Source of the DNA: Oscillospiraceae bacterium
GTDB taxonomy: Bacteria > Bacillota > Clostridia > Oscillospirales > CAG-272
DNA: 64,000 nt
NCBI GenBank assembly: GCA_015063845.1
Contig: SVTJ01000003.1
Span: forward strand, 62,001-126,000
Direction: 5' to 3'
Each line of letters opens with the position of its first letter. Position 1 is the first letter of the stretch. The notes beneath the pieces are model-generated. The model saw only the letters and a list, made by a program, of their open reading frames with translations, was not told the DNA's origin and searched no databases. The position numbers were made by a program, and so were the translations under genes. Shown one piece after another: positions 1 through 8,296 of the stretch.

Positions 1-1372
1 AATCGCACTCTACCTCAAAATACTCGTCGAAGAAAAATCCCATATAAGGCTTTGCGTCACGCCACGTAGCGAGGTCTTTTCTCGGCTTCTTGCCGCCTCT
101 GCCGATGGCGAATATCTGCTCTGCCATGGCTCTGTTTTCCTGAAGCAGTATTCCAAAGGGAGTGTCGTATTCAAGTGCCCATTCGATAACGGCGTCGGTC
201 ACCTTCTTTGCGTCCATACGGGAAATTACGTTCTTTGAAACGTCGTTCAGCTTATCAAAGTCGAAAAGACAGCCCGAAACGGACATCTTCTTGATGTTGA
301 ACGGGAAGTCGGTGTAGGGCTTGTCGGAATTCTGCATTCTCCACTCCTCATAGTTGGAGTTGAGAAGAGTCATTACGTACTCACACACTGCCTCGGGGCA
401 ATAGCCCATTCCCGTATAGTCGTCCATATTCGCTCCCATATCTCTCTTGGAGAGCTTTTTCTTGTTGCCGTTCTCGTCAAGACGCATTATCTGCGCTATG
501 TGCATATATTTTGGAGTCTTAAATCCGAGATATCTGAAAAGCTGAAGATGCTTTGCAAGGCTCGGCAGCCACTCCTCACCGCGAATTACGTGTGTCGTTC
601 CCATGAGGTGGTCGTCAACTGCGTGAGCAAAGTGGTACGTTGGAATACCGTCAGACTTAAGAAGCACGAAGTCTTCGTCATTTTCGGGGATTTCCATATT
701 ACCCTTTACAAGGTCAGTGAATTTTATCTTTCTGTCTGCATCTCCGTCAGCAAGTATGCGGAGAACGAAAGGATTTCCTGCCGCGAGATTTTTCTCCACG
801 TCCTCAAGCGTTATCTCTCTTGCTTTGAGCATCTCGGCTCTGCGGCTTTCTGCTTCTGCCTGCCAGTCAGTATTCTTTATTTCTTCCTTCTTGTTGACCG
901 CGAGAAGCTCCTCAAGCTCCTCAGCTGCCGTGAAACAGGGATATGCCTTACCTTCACTTACGAGTTGCTTTGCGAAAACGTGATATATAGGTCCTCTGAG
1001 GCTCTGCTTGTAAGGACCGTACGCGCCCTTATCGCAAACCTCTCCATTCTCGCCGAGCACCGCGCCCTCGTCAAAGTTTATGTTGTAGCGCGCGAGAGTT
1101 TTTATAAGTCCCTCAGCCGCTCCCTTAACTTCACGGCGCGCGTCGGTATCCTCAATTCTGAGATAAAGTACACCGCCGCTCTGGTGAGCAAGACGCTCCG
1201 CGACCGTTGTGGGGAAAAGTCCGCCAAAGTGTACAAAGCCCGTGGGGCTGGGTGCAAATCTCGTTACCTTTGCTCCCTCAGGAAGTACTCTTGCGGGATA
1301 TTCCGCTTCAATATCGGCGGTGGTCTTTGTTACGTTTGGAAATAGTAATTCTGCAAGTCTTTGATAGTCCAT
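1..1372 (-). CDS. gltX: glutamate--tRNA ligase, 3' end cut off by window
   Basis: Class I aminoacyl-tRNA synthetase that charges tRNA-Glu in the cytoplasm. The reading frame is open from ATG at 1372 to the window edge, so the C-terminal anticodon-binding end is missing. The N-terminal part carries the Rossmann HIGH-type motif as APSPTGFVHFGG (about residue 40) and a KMSKS-type loop KKLSKRD (about residue 295). RBS AGAAAGGA lies upstream of the start. The metallo-hydrolase gene ends 24 bp upstream on the same strand, so the two are probably co-transcribed. The identity rests on motifs and overall match; whether it also charges tRNA-Gln cannot be judged. Confidence 0.95.
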   Translation of the reverse strand, partial: MDYQRLAELLFPNVTKTTADIEAEYPARVLPEGAKVTRFAPSPTGFVHFGGLFPTTVAERLAHQSGGVLYLRIEDTDARREVKGAAEGLIKTLARYNINFDEGAVLGENGEVCDKGAYGPYKQSLRGPIYHVFAKQLVSEGKAYPCFTAAEELEELLAVNKKEEIKNTDWQAEAESRRAEMLKAREITLEDVEKNLAAGNPFVLRILADGDADRKIKFTDLVKGNMEIPENDEDFVLLKSDGIPTYHFAHAVDDHLMGTTHVIRGEEWLPSLAKHLQLFRYLGFKTPKYMHIAQIMRLDENGNKKKLSKRDMGANMDDYTGMGYCPEAVCEYVMTLLNSNYEEWRMQNSDKPYTDFPFNIKKMSVSGCLFDFDKLNDVSKNVISRMDAKKVTDAVIEWALEYDTPFGILLQENRAMAEQIFAIGRGGKKPRKDLATWRDAKPYMGFFFDEYFEVECD

Positions 1373-1396
1373 TTATGTTATCCTTTCTGGTTGTGT

Positions 1397-2011
1397 TCAA
1401 ATGTAGTAGGCGGCATTGTCAAGTGCCTCTCCGAGAAGCGCGGGCGCACCGTGCCCCGGATGTATCTTTAAGCTTTTATCAAGCGTGCGAAGCTTCTCAA
1501 GGGAGTTCCTCATTTCTCCCTCGTTGCCACCCCATAGGTCGCATCTGCCTATCGTGTCGGCAAAAAGTGTGTCACCCGTTACCAAAAAGCTTCCGCAATG
1601 ATAACAGACAGAGCCTTTTGAGTGTCCCGGAGTGTGTATGACCGTGACAGTCTCATCGCCAAGTGTTATCACGCTGCCATTATGCAACAGCTGTTCGGCG
1701 GGGAAGTGAACGCAATCTCTGCCAAAGAAAGTGTAATAAGCACTTTTATGCGCGTCGCCAAGCATCTCTGCATCATTCTCATGAATGTACAAGGGAACTG
1801 AAAATGCTTCCCTAAGAGTATCCACCGATACCGTGTGGTCAAAATGACCGTGGGTCAGAAGTATTCCATCAAGGACAGCGTTCTCATTCGAAAGAGATTT
1901 CTTTGTGGCATCCACTGAAACGACAGGGTCAATGACGAGAGCATGCCCATCTGAGATCAAAAGATATGTATTAGCCCCAAAAGAATAAGGGGAAACGGGC
2001 ACGATTCGCAT
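1397..2011 (-). CDS. MBL-fold metallo-hydrolase (glyoxalase II-like)
   Basis: A 204-residue single-domain metallo-beta-lactamase fold hydrolase. The metal-binding signature HGHFDH is at about residue 54, followed by the downstream ligands in HTPGHSKGS (about 126) and a C-terminal HPGHG. The size matches small hydroxyacylglutathione hydrolase-like proteins; the real substrate is unknown. Start ATG at 2011 has RBS AGGTGG. A promoter reading TAGACA-17-TATAAT (minus strand, 2046-2074) precedes it, and gltX follows after 24 bp, so this gene likely leads a two-gene operon. Confidence 0.85.
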   Translation of the reverse strand: MRIVPVSPYSFGANTYLLISDGHALVIDPVVSVDATKKSLSNENAVLDGILLTHGHFDHTVSVDTLREAFSVPLYIHENDAEMLGDAHKSAYYTFFGRDCVHFPAEQLLHNGSVITLGDETVTVIHTPGHSKGSVCYHCGSFLVTGDTLFADTIGRCDLWGGNEGEMRNSLEKLRTLDKSLKIHPGHGAPALLGEALDNAAYYI

Positions 2012-2045
2012 AAAATACCACCTATAAAAAATAAAACTTCATAAT

Positions 2046-2074
2046 ATTATACCACACAAGTGTTAAATTGTCTA
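2046..2074 (-). promoter_or_regulatory. SigA-type promoter for MBL hydrolase-gltX
   Basis: On the minus strand TAGACA (2074-2069), 17 bp spacer, TATAAT (2051-2046). It lies 35 bp before the hydrolase start. Confidence 0.65.
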
Positions 2075-2137
2075 TATTTTTAATTAAATTTGAAAATAAT
2101 TTTTTTGCGAACTTTCGCCGTATTTTTTACACAGTGC

Positions 2138-2166
2138 TTGAAAAAGAATAAAAACTTTGGTATAAT
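2138..2166 (+). promoter_or_regulatory. SigA-type promoter for degenerate isomerase-like gene
   Basis: TTGAAA (2138-2143), 17 bp, TATAAT (2161-2166). It is placed about 27 bp before the ATG of the gene at 2193, suggesting the gene is still transcribed. Confidence 0.65.
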
Positions 2167-2192
2167 AGTGCGCGAGGGGCGGTGAGAGCGTG

Positions 2193-3056
2193 ATGGATAT
2201 GATCGATATTCTTGAGAAGAACGTTTGGCAAAGCGCGGTCAACAAGGAGCTTATAGAGGCTATGAGACTTTGTGGCTGCGAAAAAAAATATATAGATGGA
2301 TCGGCATCGGATTATGAATGCTTTTGTGAGTTGCTGAGTGTGGCGAAAAAGATGCATGGGCACGATGCTCTCAACGCCTTTTTGCATAAGCTTGACCGCA
2401 GAGGAGATCTCGGAGTTTCCTATAAGGAACTGACCTTAGAAAACGCGCGGGCTATATGGCTGGGAGAAAACAAAAAAATATTTTCGTGTGACAACAAACA
2501 TTGTGAAAACAGTGTCGAAAAATATAATTTTTATAAATCCGTTTTGCTTCTTGATAGGATAGAAAAGAACACGGAAGATTACCGGTGTTTTATCGAAAAT
2601 CTAAAACACGGGTTGATGGAAAACCAAAGTGGAGTTTTAATGAGATTTTCCGAAAATACTTTTGCCGTACCTAATCCTTATCTTGCGGAATGTATATTCG
2701 GAGCTTGTCAAAAAATACAAAATGATATACTTTTATGTCAGATATTATGCGAAATAATTTTAGATAAAGAATGTCGAAAAAAACAAATATATATCGACAC
2801 GTACGGTAACTATAAATATGTCCACGATCTTATTTCTTTTCTGAACAAACACAATATGGGCGCATCGATATCTATTGCGGTACGAGTTGACGATGCGGTT
2901 GATGACGTGCTTTCCGCTTGTCAACTTTCAAATGATAAATGCTTCATTAATCCGTATATTGAAGTGACGAAAAATATTAGTAAGGAAAAGCTTTGTGATT
3001 TTAAAAAACATCTGTCAAGTATATATCCAATAGGTATGCTTACAGTTATCGAATAA
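2193..3056 (+). CDS. degenerate glucuronate isomerase (UxaC)-related protein
   Basis: A 287-residue protein. By eye it resembles parts of uronate isomerase UxaC: residues 33-44 (KKYIDGSASDYE) match the family's KYITGDASDYEKF-type block, a LDRRGDLG...NARAIW stretch matches the ELxRxFGI...IW block, and the end (IGMLTVIE) matches the GMLTDSR block. UxaC is about 470 residues. This version lacks the N-terminal metal-binding DYHCHL region, stops at GMLT, and is shortened in the middle, so isomerase activity is unlikely. The frame is intact and has a good promoter. It is more AT-rich than its neighbours. GTG at 2190 is an alternative start. The assignment is from remembered family sequence, so it is moderate only. 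Confidence 0.55.
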   Translation: MDMIDILEKNVWQSAVNKELIEAMRLCGCEKKYIDGSASDYECFCELLSVAKKMHGHDALNAFLHKLDRRGDLGVSYKELTLENARAIWLGENKKIFSCDNKHCENSVEKYNFYKSVLLLDRIEKNTEDYRCFIENLKHGLMENQSGVLMRFSENTFAVPNPYLAECIFGACQKIQNDILLCQILCEIILDKECRKKQIYIDTYGNYKYVHDLISFLNKHNMGASISIAVRVDDAVDDVLSACQLSNDKCFINPYIEVTKNISKEKLCDFKKHLSSIYPIGMLTVIE

Positions 3057-3057
3057 T

Positions 3058-3087
3058 AAAAAAGCGAGGAATGATCCTCGCTTTTTT
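3058..3087. terminator. bidirectional intrinsic terminator
   Basis: Stem AAAAAAGCGAGGA / TCCTCGCTTTTTT with loop ATGA between two convergent genes. The A and T tracts make it functional on both strands. Confidence 0.9.
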
Positions 3088-3088
3088 A

Positions 3089-4006
3089 TTAGTTTCCCAA
3101 ATATTTTTTTGCGGCTTCTATATCTAAACGTACTTGCTGTGCCATTGCTTGAACGCTTGGAAATTTTGTTTCTGCACGAATGAATTTAAGAAATTCGACA
3201 GTGATCTTCTTTCCGTAAATGTCTCCTTCAAAATCAAACAGATGGGTTTCAGCACAAAGAATATGTGTGTCCACGGTCGGGCGAAGCCCTACGTTTGTTA
3301 TTCCGTATCTTGTTTGATCATCGAACATTACGCGTGTTACGTAAACTCCGTTCTTAGGAAGAACGAGTTCTGCTTGAGGTATAATGTTCACGGTGGGAAA
3401 TCCGAGTTTTCTTGCCAAGTGCTGACCGCTTATTACATCGGATGTAATAGAAAACTGTCTTCCAAGGTATCCGGATGCCACATCCATTTGCCCTGCACTG
3501 ACGGCATCTCGTATGAGAGAAGAGCTCACGGTAACGTCTCCGACCTTTTGCTGAGGACAAATGCTGACAGTCGCACCGTTTGCCTCACATATTTTTTGCA
3601 AAAGGGAAGTGTTGCCCGTGCCACCGACACCAAAGGTATAGTTAAATCCGCATACTACGTGTTTTGCTTTGAGGTCTGTGAGCAGAAAATCGCGCACAAA
3701 GCTTTCTGCTGTCATTGAAAATATCTCTTTTGAAGGTTGAACGCTGATGAGAATATCCACACCAAGCATTTCAAGCAAGGAAAATTTATCCTCAATAGAG
3801 CACACCTGAGGTATAGGTTCTTTTGAAAAATAGCTTTTAGGAGGCTTTGCAAAGGTGAAAACGCAAAGAGGCAGTGCAAGCTTGTCTGCGTGGAGCTTTG
3901 CCTCTTTTATGACAGCTTGATGACCTATATGCACGCCGTCAAAACAACCGAGAGCAACTACACAAGGGCGTTCTGCTCTATATGAAAGCGTATCAAATAT
4001 GTCCAT
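3089..4006 (-). CDS. ribF: bifunctional riboflavin kinase / FAD synthetase
   Basis: Converts riboflavin to FMN and then FAD in the cytoplasm. The 305-residue length is usual for the family. The N-terminal FAD synthetase nucleotidyltransferase domain has GCFDGVHIGHQ (about residue 21). The C-terminal riboflavin kinase domain (about 180-305) has GQHLARKLGFPTVN. Start ATG at 4006 has RBS GGAGG. It stands alone, convergent with the upstream gene and divergent from rnf. Supply of FMN/FAD fits with the flavin-rich Rnf complex next door, but this is only proximity. Confidence 0.95.
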   Translation of the reverse strand: MDIFDTLSYRAERPCVVALGCFDGVHIGHQAVIKEAKLHADKLALPLCVFTFAKPPKSYFSKEPIPQVCSIEDKFSLLEMLGVDILISVQPSKEIFSMTAESFVRDFLLTDLKAKHVVCGFNYTFGVGGTGNTSLLQKICEANGATVSICPQQKVGDVTVSSSLIRDAVSAGQMDVASGYLGRQFSITSDVISGQHLARKLGFPTVNIIPQAELVLPKNGVYVTRVMFDDQTRYGITNVGLRPTVDTHILCAETHLFDFEGDIYGKKITVEFLKFIRAETKFPSVQAMAQQVRLDIEAAKKYLGN

Positions 4007-4167
4007 ACTCTACCTCCTTACCGTTAAATTATTACAAGTATACCACATTTATTGTAAAATTTCATACTGTTTTTGTAAATTTTAGTATCGGATAGATATT
4101 TGATAAAAAATTAACAAAACGAAGGGGTGAAAAATGTGCGTTTTGTATATAAAATGACAAAAAATCG

Positions 4168-4196
4168 TTGACATTTCGGATTCTTAATGTTATAAT
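4168..4196 (+). promoter_or_regulatory. consensus SigA promoter of the rnf operon
   Basis: TTGACA (4168-4173), exactly 17 bp, TATAAT (4191-4196), 38 bp before rnfC. This is a full-consensus promoter, implying strong constitutive expression. Confidence 0.85.
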
Positions 4197-4233
4197 ATTT
4201 AGCGTATATTATATATTTAAGGAGAAGTCTTGA

Positions 4234-5553
4234 ATGTTCAGATTGAATGGAATACATCTAAGGCATAACAAGAATACAGCAGATATGCCTCCTGTTCGCA
4301 TGAGCGTTCCTCAGAAAGTGGTGATGCAGATGTCTATGCACATCGGCGCGCCTGCCGTACCTTGTGTTAAGGTTGGGGATGAGGTCAAGGTCGGTCAGCT
4401 TATAGGGGAAAACGGGGCGGGACTTTGTTCTCCCGTATATTCGAGCGTATCCGGTAAGGTAAAAAAGATAGAAGAGATGGTGGCGCTTAACGGAGCGCAT
4501 ATTCAAGCGGTGGTTATTGAGAGCGACGGTGAGCAAGCTGTTTGCGAGAGCGTAAAGCCCCCTGTGGTAGAAAACAGAGAGCAGTTTCTCGAAGCTGTCA
4601 AGGCAAGCGGCATAGTTGGTCTTGGAGGAGCGGGATTTCCTACTTACGTAAAGCTTTCGGCTGACGTATCTAAGATAGACACTATCGTTGTAAACGGTGC
4701 TGAGTGCGAGCCTTACATAACCTCTGATACCAGAACTATGATTGACGATGCTGACGGCGTCGCGGAGGGTATCGCTCTGCTCATGAAGTACCTTGAGGTA
4801 AATCGTGTAGTCATAGGAATTGAGAAAAACAAGCCCAAATGTATCTCTGCTATGAAGAAAGCTATTGCTTCCTTAGCGGGTGTTGAGATCAAGTCTCTAC
4901 CTTCCGTTTATCCGCAGGGCGGAGAAAAGGTGCTTGTGTACCATACTCTCGGAAGAGTTATAAAAGAGGGCGCGCTGCCTCTTGATTGCGGTGTTGTCGT
5001 TATAAACTGTACAACAGTCGCAGCTATCGCGAAGTACGTAAAGACGGGAATGCCTCTCGTGGAAAAATGTGTTACGGTCGACGGTTCTGCCGTTGCAGAG
5101 CCTAAGAACATAATCGCTCCAATAGGCACGCCCGCCAAGGATGTATTTGAGTTTTGCGGAGGATTTAAAGCGGAGCCTACAAAAATATTGCTTGGCGGTC
5201 CAATGATGGGAGTTCCGCTTTCGGATATAGGCGCGCCGATAACAAAGCAAACAAACGCGCTTATCGCACTTGATAAAAAGGATGCAGTCGTACCTAAATC
5301 GACCGCTTGCATAAAGTGCGGAAAATGTGCCGCAACTTGTCCGTTCGGTCTTTCTCCGTGTGACATATCCGCCGCGATGAAGGCAGGGGATATGGAGGCG
5401 CTTGAAAAGCTTAAGGTCAACGTATGCATGGAATGCGGCTGTTGCGCGTATATATGTCCAGCTAAAAAGGATATAGTACAAAATCATAAAATAGCTAAGG
5501 CGAGACTAAGAAAATATCAGATGGCGAAGAAGGAGGAGAAAAAGAATGGATAA
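4234..5553 (+). CDS. rnfC: Rnf complex subunit RnfC
   Basis: Peripheral subunit of the membrane Rnf complex (ferredoxin:NAD+ oxidoreductase that pumps Na+ or H+). It carries the NADH/FMN site and two [4Fe-4S] clusters. The 439-residue protein has a biotinyl-like N-terminal part, a central GLGGAGFPTYVK block and a VNGAECEPY motif. At the C-terminus are the cluster motifs CIKCGKCAATCP (about residue 359) and CMECGCCAYICP (about 398). The start ATG follows GGAGA. It is the first gene of rnfCDGEAB, with an 8-nt overlap into rnfD. The short form without the long proteobacterial C-terminal repeat is typical of clostridia. Confidence 0.96.
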   Translation: MFRLNGIHLRHNKNTADMPPVRMSVPQKVVMQMSMHIGAPAVPCVKVGDEVKVGQLIGENGAGLCSPVYSSVSGKVKKIEEMVALNGAHIQAVVIESDGEQAVCESVKPPVVENREQFLEAVKASGIVGLGGAGFPTYVKLSADVSKIDTIVVNGAECEPYITSDTRTMIDDADGVAEGIALLMKYLEVNRVVIGIEKNKPKCISAMKKAIASLAGVEIKSLPSVYPQGGEKVLVYHTLGRVIKEGALPLDCGVVVINCTTVAAIAKYVKTGMPLVEKCVTVDGSAVAEPKNIIAPIGTPAKDVFEFCGGFKAEPTKILLGGPMMGVPLSDIGAPITKQTNALIALDKKDAVVPKSTACIKCGKCAATCPFGLSPCDISAAMKAGDMEALEKLKVNVCMECGCCAYICPAKKDIVQNHKIAKARLRKYQMAKKEEKKNG

Positions 5554-6454
5554 CAATGTTCTTTTGGTGTCCCCGTCTCCGCATATAAGATTTAAGCATT
5601 CAACCACAACGATAATGCTCGACGTTATTATTGCGCTATGTCCCGCTCTTATCGCGTCGGTAATACTTTTCGGTCTTCGCGCGCTTGCGGTAATTGCTGT
5701 ATGCGTGTCTGTTTGTGTGCTCTCCGAGTGGCTGTTTGAGCTTATCTGTAAGAGAGACGTGACGGTCGGAGACTTGTCTGCCGTTGTTACGGGTATCATA
5801 CTCGCACTCAACCTGCCTGTTCGCATTCCTCTTTGGCAGGCGGCAGTCGGAAGTATCGTTGCGATAGTGGTTGTAAAGCAGCTTTTTGGCGGTATCGGAT
5901 GTAATTTTGCGAACCCCGCAATTACTGCAAGAATAGTTATGGTGCTCTCGTTTTCTGCAACTATGTCGGATTTCTCGACAAAGGTAGATGCCATCAGCTC
6001 AGCAACGCCTCTCAGCGGCGGTGAGATGCCGTCGTATCTCGATCTTTTTCTTGGCAGACACGGTGGCTCGCTCGGAGAGACCTGCGCGCTCGCTATACTT
6101 ATAGGAGGTGCTTATCTGCTTATCCGTCACGTTATTACGTGGCATACTCCCGTGGTATATATTGGAACTGTCGCGCTGTTCTCCTTAGCGCTTGGAGAAG
6201 ATCCGCTTGCGGCGATACTTACGGGCGGCGTTATGTTTGGCGCGTTCTTTATGGCGACTGATTATTCCACCACACCTCATACTAAGTGGGGTAAGGTAGT
6301 ATTCGGTCTTGGTTGTGGACTTATCACGGTACTTATTCGTGTATTCGGTAGCTATCCCGAGGGTGTTTCGTTTGCGATACTCTTTATGAATATCCTCACA
6401 CCTTACATTGGTAAGTGGACAAGAAAAAAGGTCTTTGGAGGTGTAAAAAAATGA
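5546..6454 (+). CDS. rnfD: Rnf complex subunit RnfD
   Basis: Integral membrane subunit of Rnf carrying a covalently bound FMN. The 302-residue protein has about nine hydrophobic segments. The flavinylation site is in VDAISSATPLSGG, where the T of SSAT (about residue 153) is the expected FMN-threonine; the family motif is usually SGAT, so here it is S-S-A-T. Its start overlaps the rnfC end by 8 nt and its stop overlaps the rnfG start as ATGA, so translation is coupled. Confidence 0.95.
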   Translation: MDNNVLLVSPSPHIRFKHSTTTIMLDVIIALCPALIASVILFGLRALAVIAVCVSVCVLSEWLFELICKRDVTVGDLSAVVTGIILALNLPVRIPLWQAAVGSIVAIVVVKQLFGGIGCNFANPAITARIVMVLSFSATMSDFSTKVDAISSATPLSGGEMPSYLDLFLGRHGGSLGETCALAILIGGAYLLIRHVITWHTPVVYIGTVALFSLALGEDPLAAILTGGVMFGAFFMATDYSTTPHTKWGKVVFGLGCGLITVLIRVFGSYPEGVSFAILFMNILTPYIGKWTRKKVFGGVKK

Positions 6455-6981
6455 AAAACACATCTCTTAAGAGCATAATAGTTTTGGTTTCAATATGCCT
6501 GTTTATAGCTGTCGCAATGGCAGCAATAAATATGGTGACAGCTCCTAAGATAGAGGAGCAGAGAATAGCGGCAGAGCAAGAAGCTCTTGCGGCTGTTTTG
6601 CCCGAAAACGACGGCTTTGAAAAGGTGGACATTGCAGGTCTTCCCGAAAGTGTGACTGATGTTTACCGTGATAAGGACGGCGACGGAGCGGTTGCTATGC
6701 TGTCGGTAAAGGGCTATGATGCCTCAAAGCCCATGTCGGTGGCGGTCGGCTTTAATTCCGATGGAACTATTTCGAAGCTCGTGGTAATATCCGCAAGCGG
6801 TGAGACCTCGGGCATAGGCAGTAAGGTGACGGCACCTGAGTTTGCCGCTCAGTTTGAGGGCAAGGACGCGTCTCTTGAGGGCGTTGATGCTATAAGCGGA
6901 GCGACGATATCCTCGTCGTCTTTGATAAATGCCGTTCGTGATAGCTTTGTGGCATACGGACTGATAAAGGAGGCGAAGTGA
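6451..6981 (+). CDS. rnfG: Rnf complex subunit RnfG
   Basis: Membrane-anchored FMN-binding subunit. The 176-residue protein has one N-terminal membrane helix and an extracytoplasmic FMN_bind domain ending in DAISGATISSSS, where the T of SGAT (about residue 152) is the covalent FMN attachment site. The start at 6451 was chosen because RBS GGAGG lies 9 nt upstream and the codon forms an ATGA overlap with rnfD; an upstream in-frame ATG at 6415 lies inside rnfD. A flavin transferase (ApbE) is needed for modification and none is encoded in this window. Confidence 0.95.
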   Translation: MKNTSLKSIIVLVSICLFIAVAMAAINMVTAPKIEEQRIAAEQEALAAVLPENDGFEKVDIAGLPESVTDVYRDKDGDGAVAMLSVKGYDASKPMSVAVGFNSDGTISKLVVISASGETSGIGSKVTAPEFAAQFEGKDASLEGVDAISGATISSSSLINAVRDSFVAYGLIKEAK

Positions 6982-7697
6982 TGAGTAAATTTCAAAACTT
7001 TATCAAGGGAATAATAAAAGAGAATCCCGTACTCGTGCTTGTGCTCGGTACTTGTCCCACGCTTGCTATTACAACGTCTGTACTTAACGCTCTTGGAATG
7101 GGCGTTGCGGCAACGGTTGTCCTGCTTTGCTCCAATATGGCGATATCCGCTTTACGTAACGTCATTCCAGATAAGGTGCGTATACCTTGCTATATCGTAC
7201 TTATTGCGGGTTTTGTAACAATGGTTGAAATGGTAATGCACGCATTCGTGCCCGATCTTTACGAATCTCTTGGAATATTCCTATCACTTATAGTCGTCAA
7301 CTGCATAATCCTCGGCAGAGCCGAGATGTATGCAAGCAAGAATAAGGTCGTTGATTCGGCAATCGATGCTTTGGGAATGGGCATAGGATTTACACTTGCG
7401 CTGTTTATCATGTCCTCTATAAGAGAGATAATAGGAGCAGGCACTTGGTGCGGTCTTGCGATACCGTTCTTGGCTGACTACAAGATAATGATTCTCACAA
7501 TGGCTCCGGGCGGATTTTTTGTGTTCGGTTGCCTTATCGCGCTTGTAAATAAGCTTACAAAGAACAAAAACGTAAAAACAAGAATAGGCTGCTCGGGCTG
7601 TCCCTCTGCAAGTCTTTGCGGAATGAATAAAAAGGACGGCTGCGAGGAGTGCGCAAAAACAAACGGGGAAGGAGAAGTAAACGATGGAAATGCTTAA
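6981..7697 (+). CDS. rnfE: Rnf complex subunit RnfE with Cys-rich C-terminal tail
   Basis: Integral membrane subunit, one of the two homologous half-barrel proteins (with RnfA) that hold the intramembrane iron site. It has six predicted helices, and the LGTCPTLAITTS motif near residue 24 carries the conserved cysteine. At 238 residues it is about 30-35 longer than common RnfE. The extra C-terminus is a hydrophilic tail with five cysteines spaced CX2CX5CX7CX2C (starting CSGCPSASLC). The tail is described further in findings. The start ATG at 6981 overlaps the rnfG stop (TGATG); GTG at 6978 is an alternative. Confidence 0.94.
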   Translation: MSKFQNFIKGIIKENPVLVLVLGTCPTLAITTSVLNALGMGVAATVVLLCSNMAISALRNVIPDKVRIPCYIVLIAGFVTMVEMVMHAFVPDLYESLGIFLSLIVVNCIILGRAEMYASKNKVVDSAIDALGMGIGFTLALFIMSSIREIIGAGTWCGLAIPFLADYKIMILTMAPGGFFVFGCLIALVNKLTKNKNVKTRIGCSGCPSASLCGMNKKDGCEECAKTNGEGEVNDGNA

Positions 7698-8283
7698 ATC
7701 TCTCATTATGATCCTTATGACCTCGGTGTTGGTTAATAACTACGTGCTCTCCCGCTTTCTCGGTATCTGTCCGTTTCTTGGCGTTTCTAAGAAGATAGAC
7801 CAGGCAACGGGAATGGGCCTTGCTGTTACGTTCGTTATGCTTATGGCAACTGCGGCGACCTACCCGATACAGTACTATCTGCTTGAACCGAATGGACTTG
7901 GATATATGAGAACTATCGTATTTATTCTCGTTATAGCTGCACTCGTTCAGCTCGTTGAGATAATACTTAAGAAGTATATACCCGCGCTTCATGCGTCTCT
8001 CGGTATATATCTTCCTCTTATAACTACCAACTGTGCGGTGCTTGGTGTTACTATCAACAATATAAACGACGGTTACAACTTCCTTGAATCAATGGTCAAT
8101 TCCTTCGGTGTAGGACTTGGATTTTTGCTTGCTATGGTGCTCTTTGCGGGTGTCAGATCCCGTCTTGAGAACGCAAATCCTCCCAAGGCATTTGAAGGAC
8201 TTCCCATAACGCTCGTCTCGGCATCCATAGTCGCAATGTCTTTCTTCGGCTTTGCAGGACTTGTGGAAGGCTTGTTTGCGTAA
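7684..8283 (+). CDS. rnfA: Rnf complex subunit RnfA
   Basis: Integral membrane subunit homologous to RnfE and inverted relative to it in the membrane. The 199 residues are of standard length with six helices. The signatures NNYVLSRFLGICPFLGVS near the N-terminus and TTNCAVLG (about residue 118) carry the two conserved membrane cysteines. RBS GGAG precedes the ATG, which overlaps the end of rnfE by 14 nt. Confidence 0.96.
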   Translation: MEMLKSLIMILMTSVLVNNYVLSRFLGICPFLGVSKKIDQATGMGLAVTFVMLMATAATYPIQYYLLEPNGLGYMRTIVFILVIAALVQLVEIILKKYIPALHASLGIYLPLITTNCAVLGVTINNINDGYNFLESMVNSFGVGLGFLLAMVLFAGVRSRLENANPPKAFEGLPITLVSASIVAMSFFGFAGLVEGLFA

Positions 8284-8296
8284 AGGGGGTGTGGCT

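Noticed and set aside
500-1345. 281-codon frame on the plus strand
   Set aside because: It lies wholly opposite gltX, whose motifs are clear; no RBS or family resemblance.
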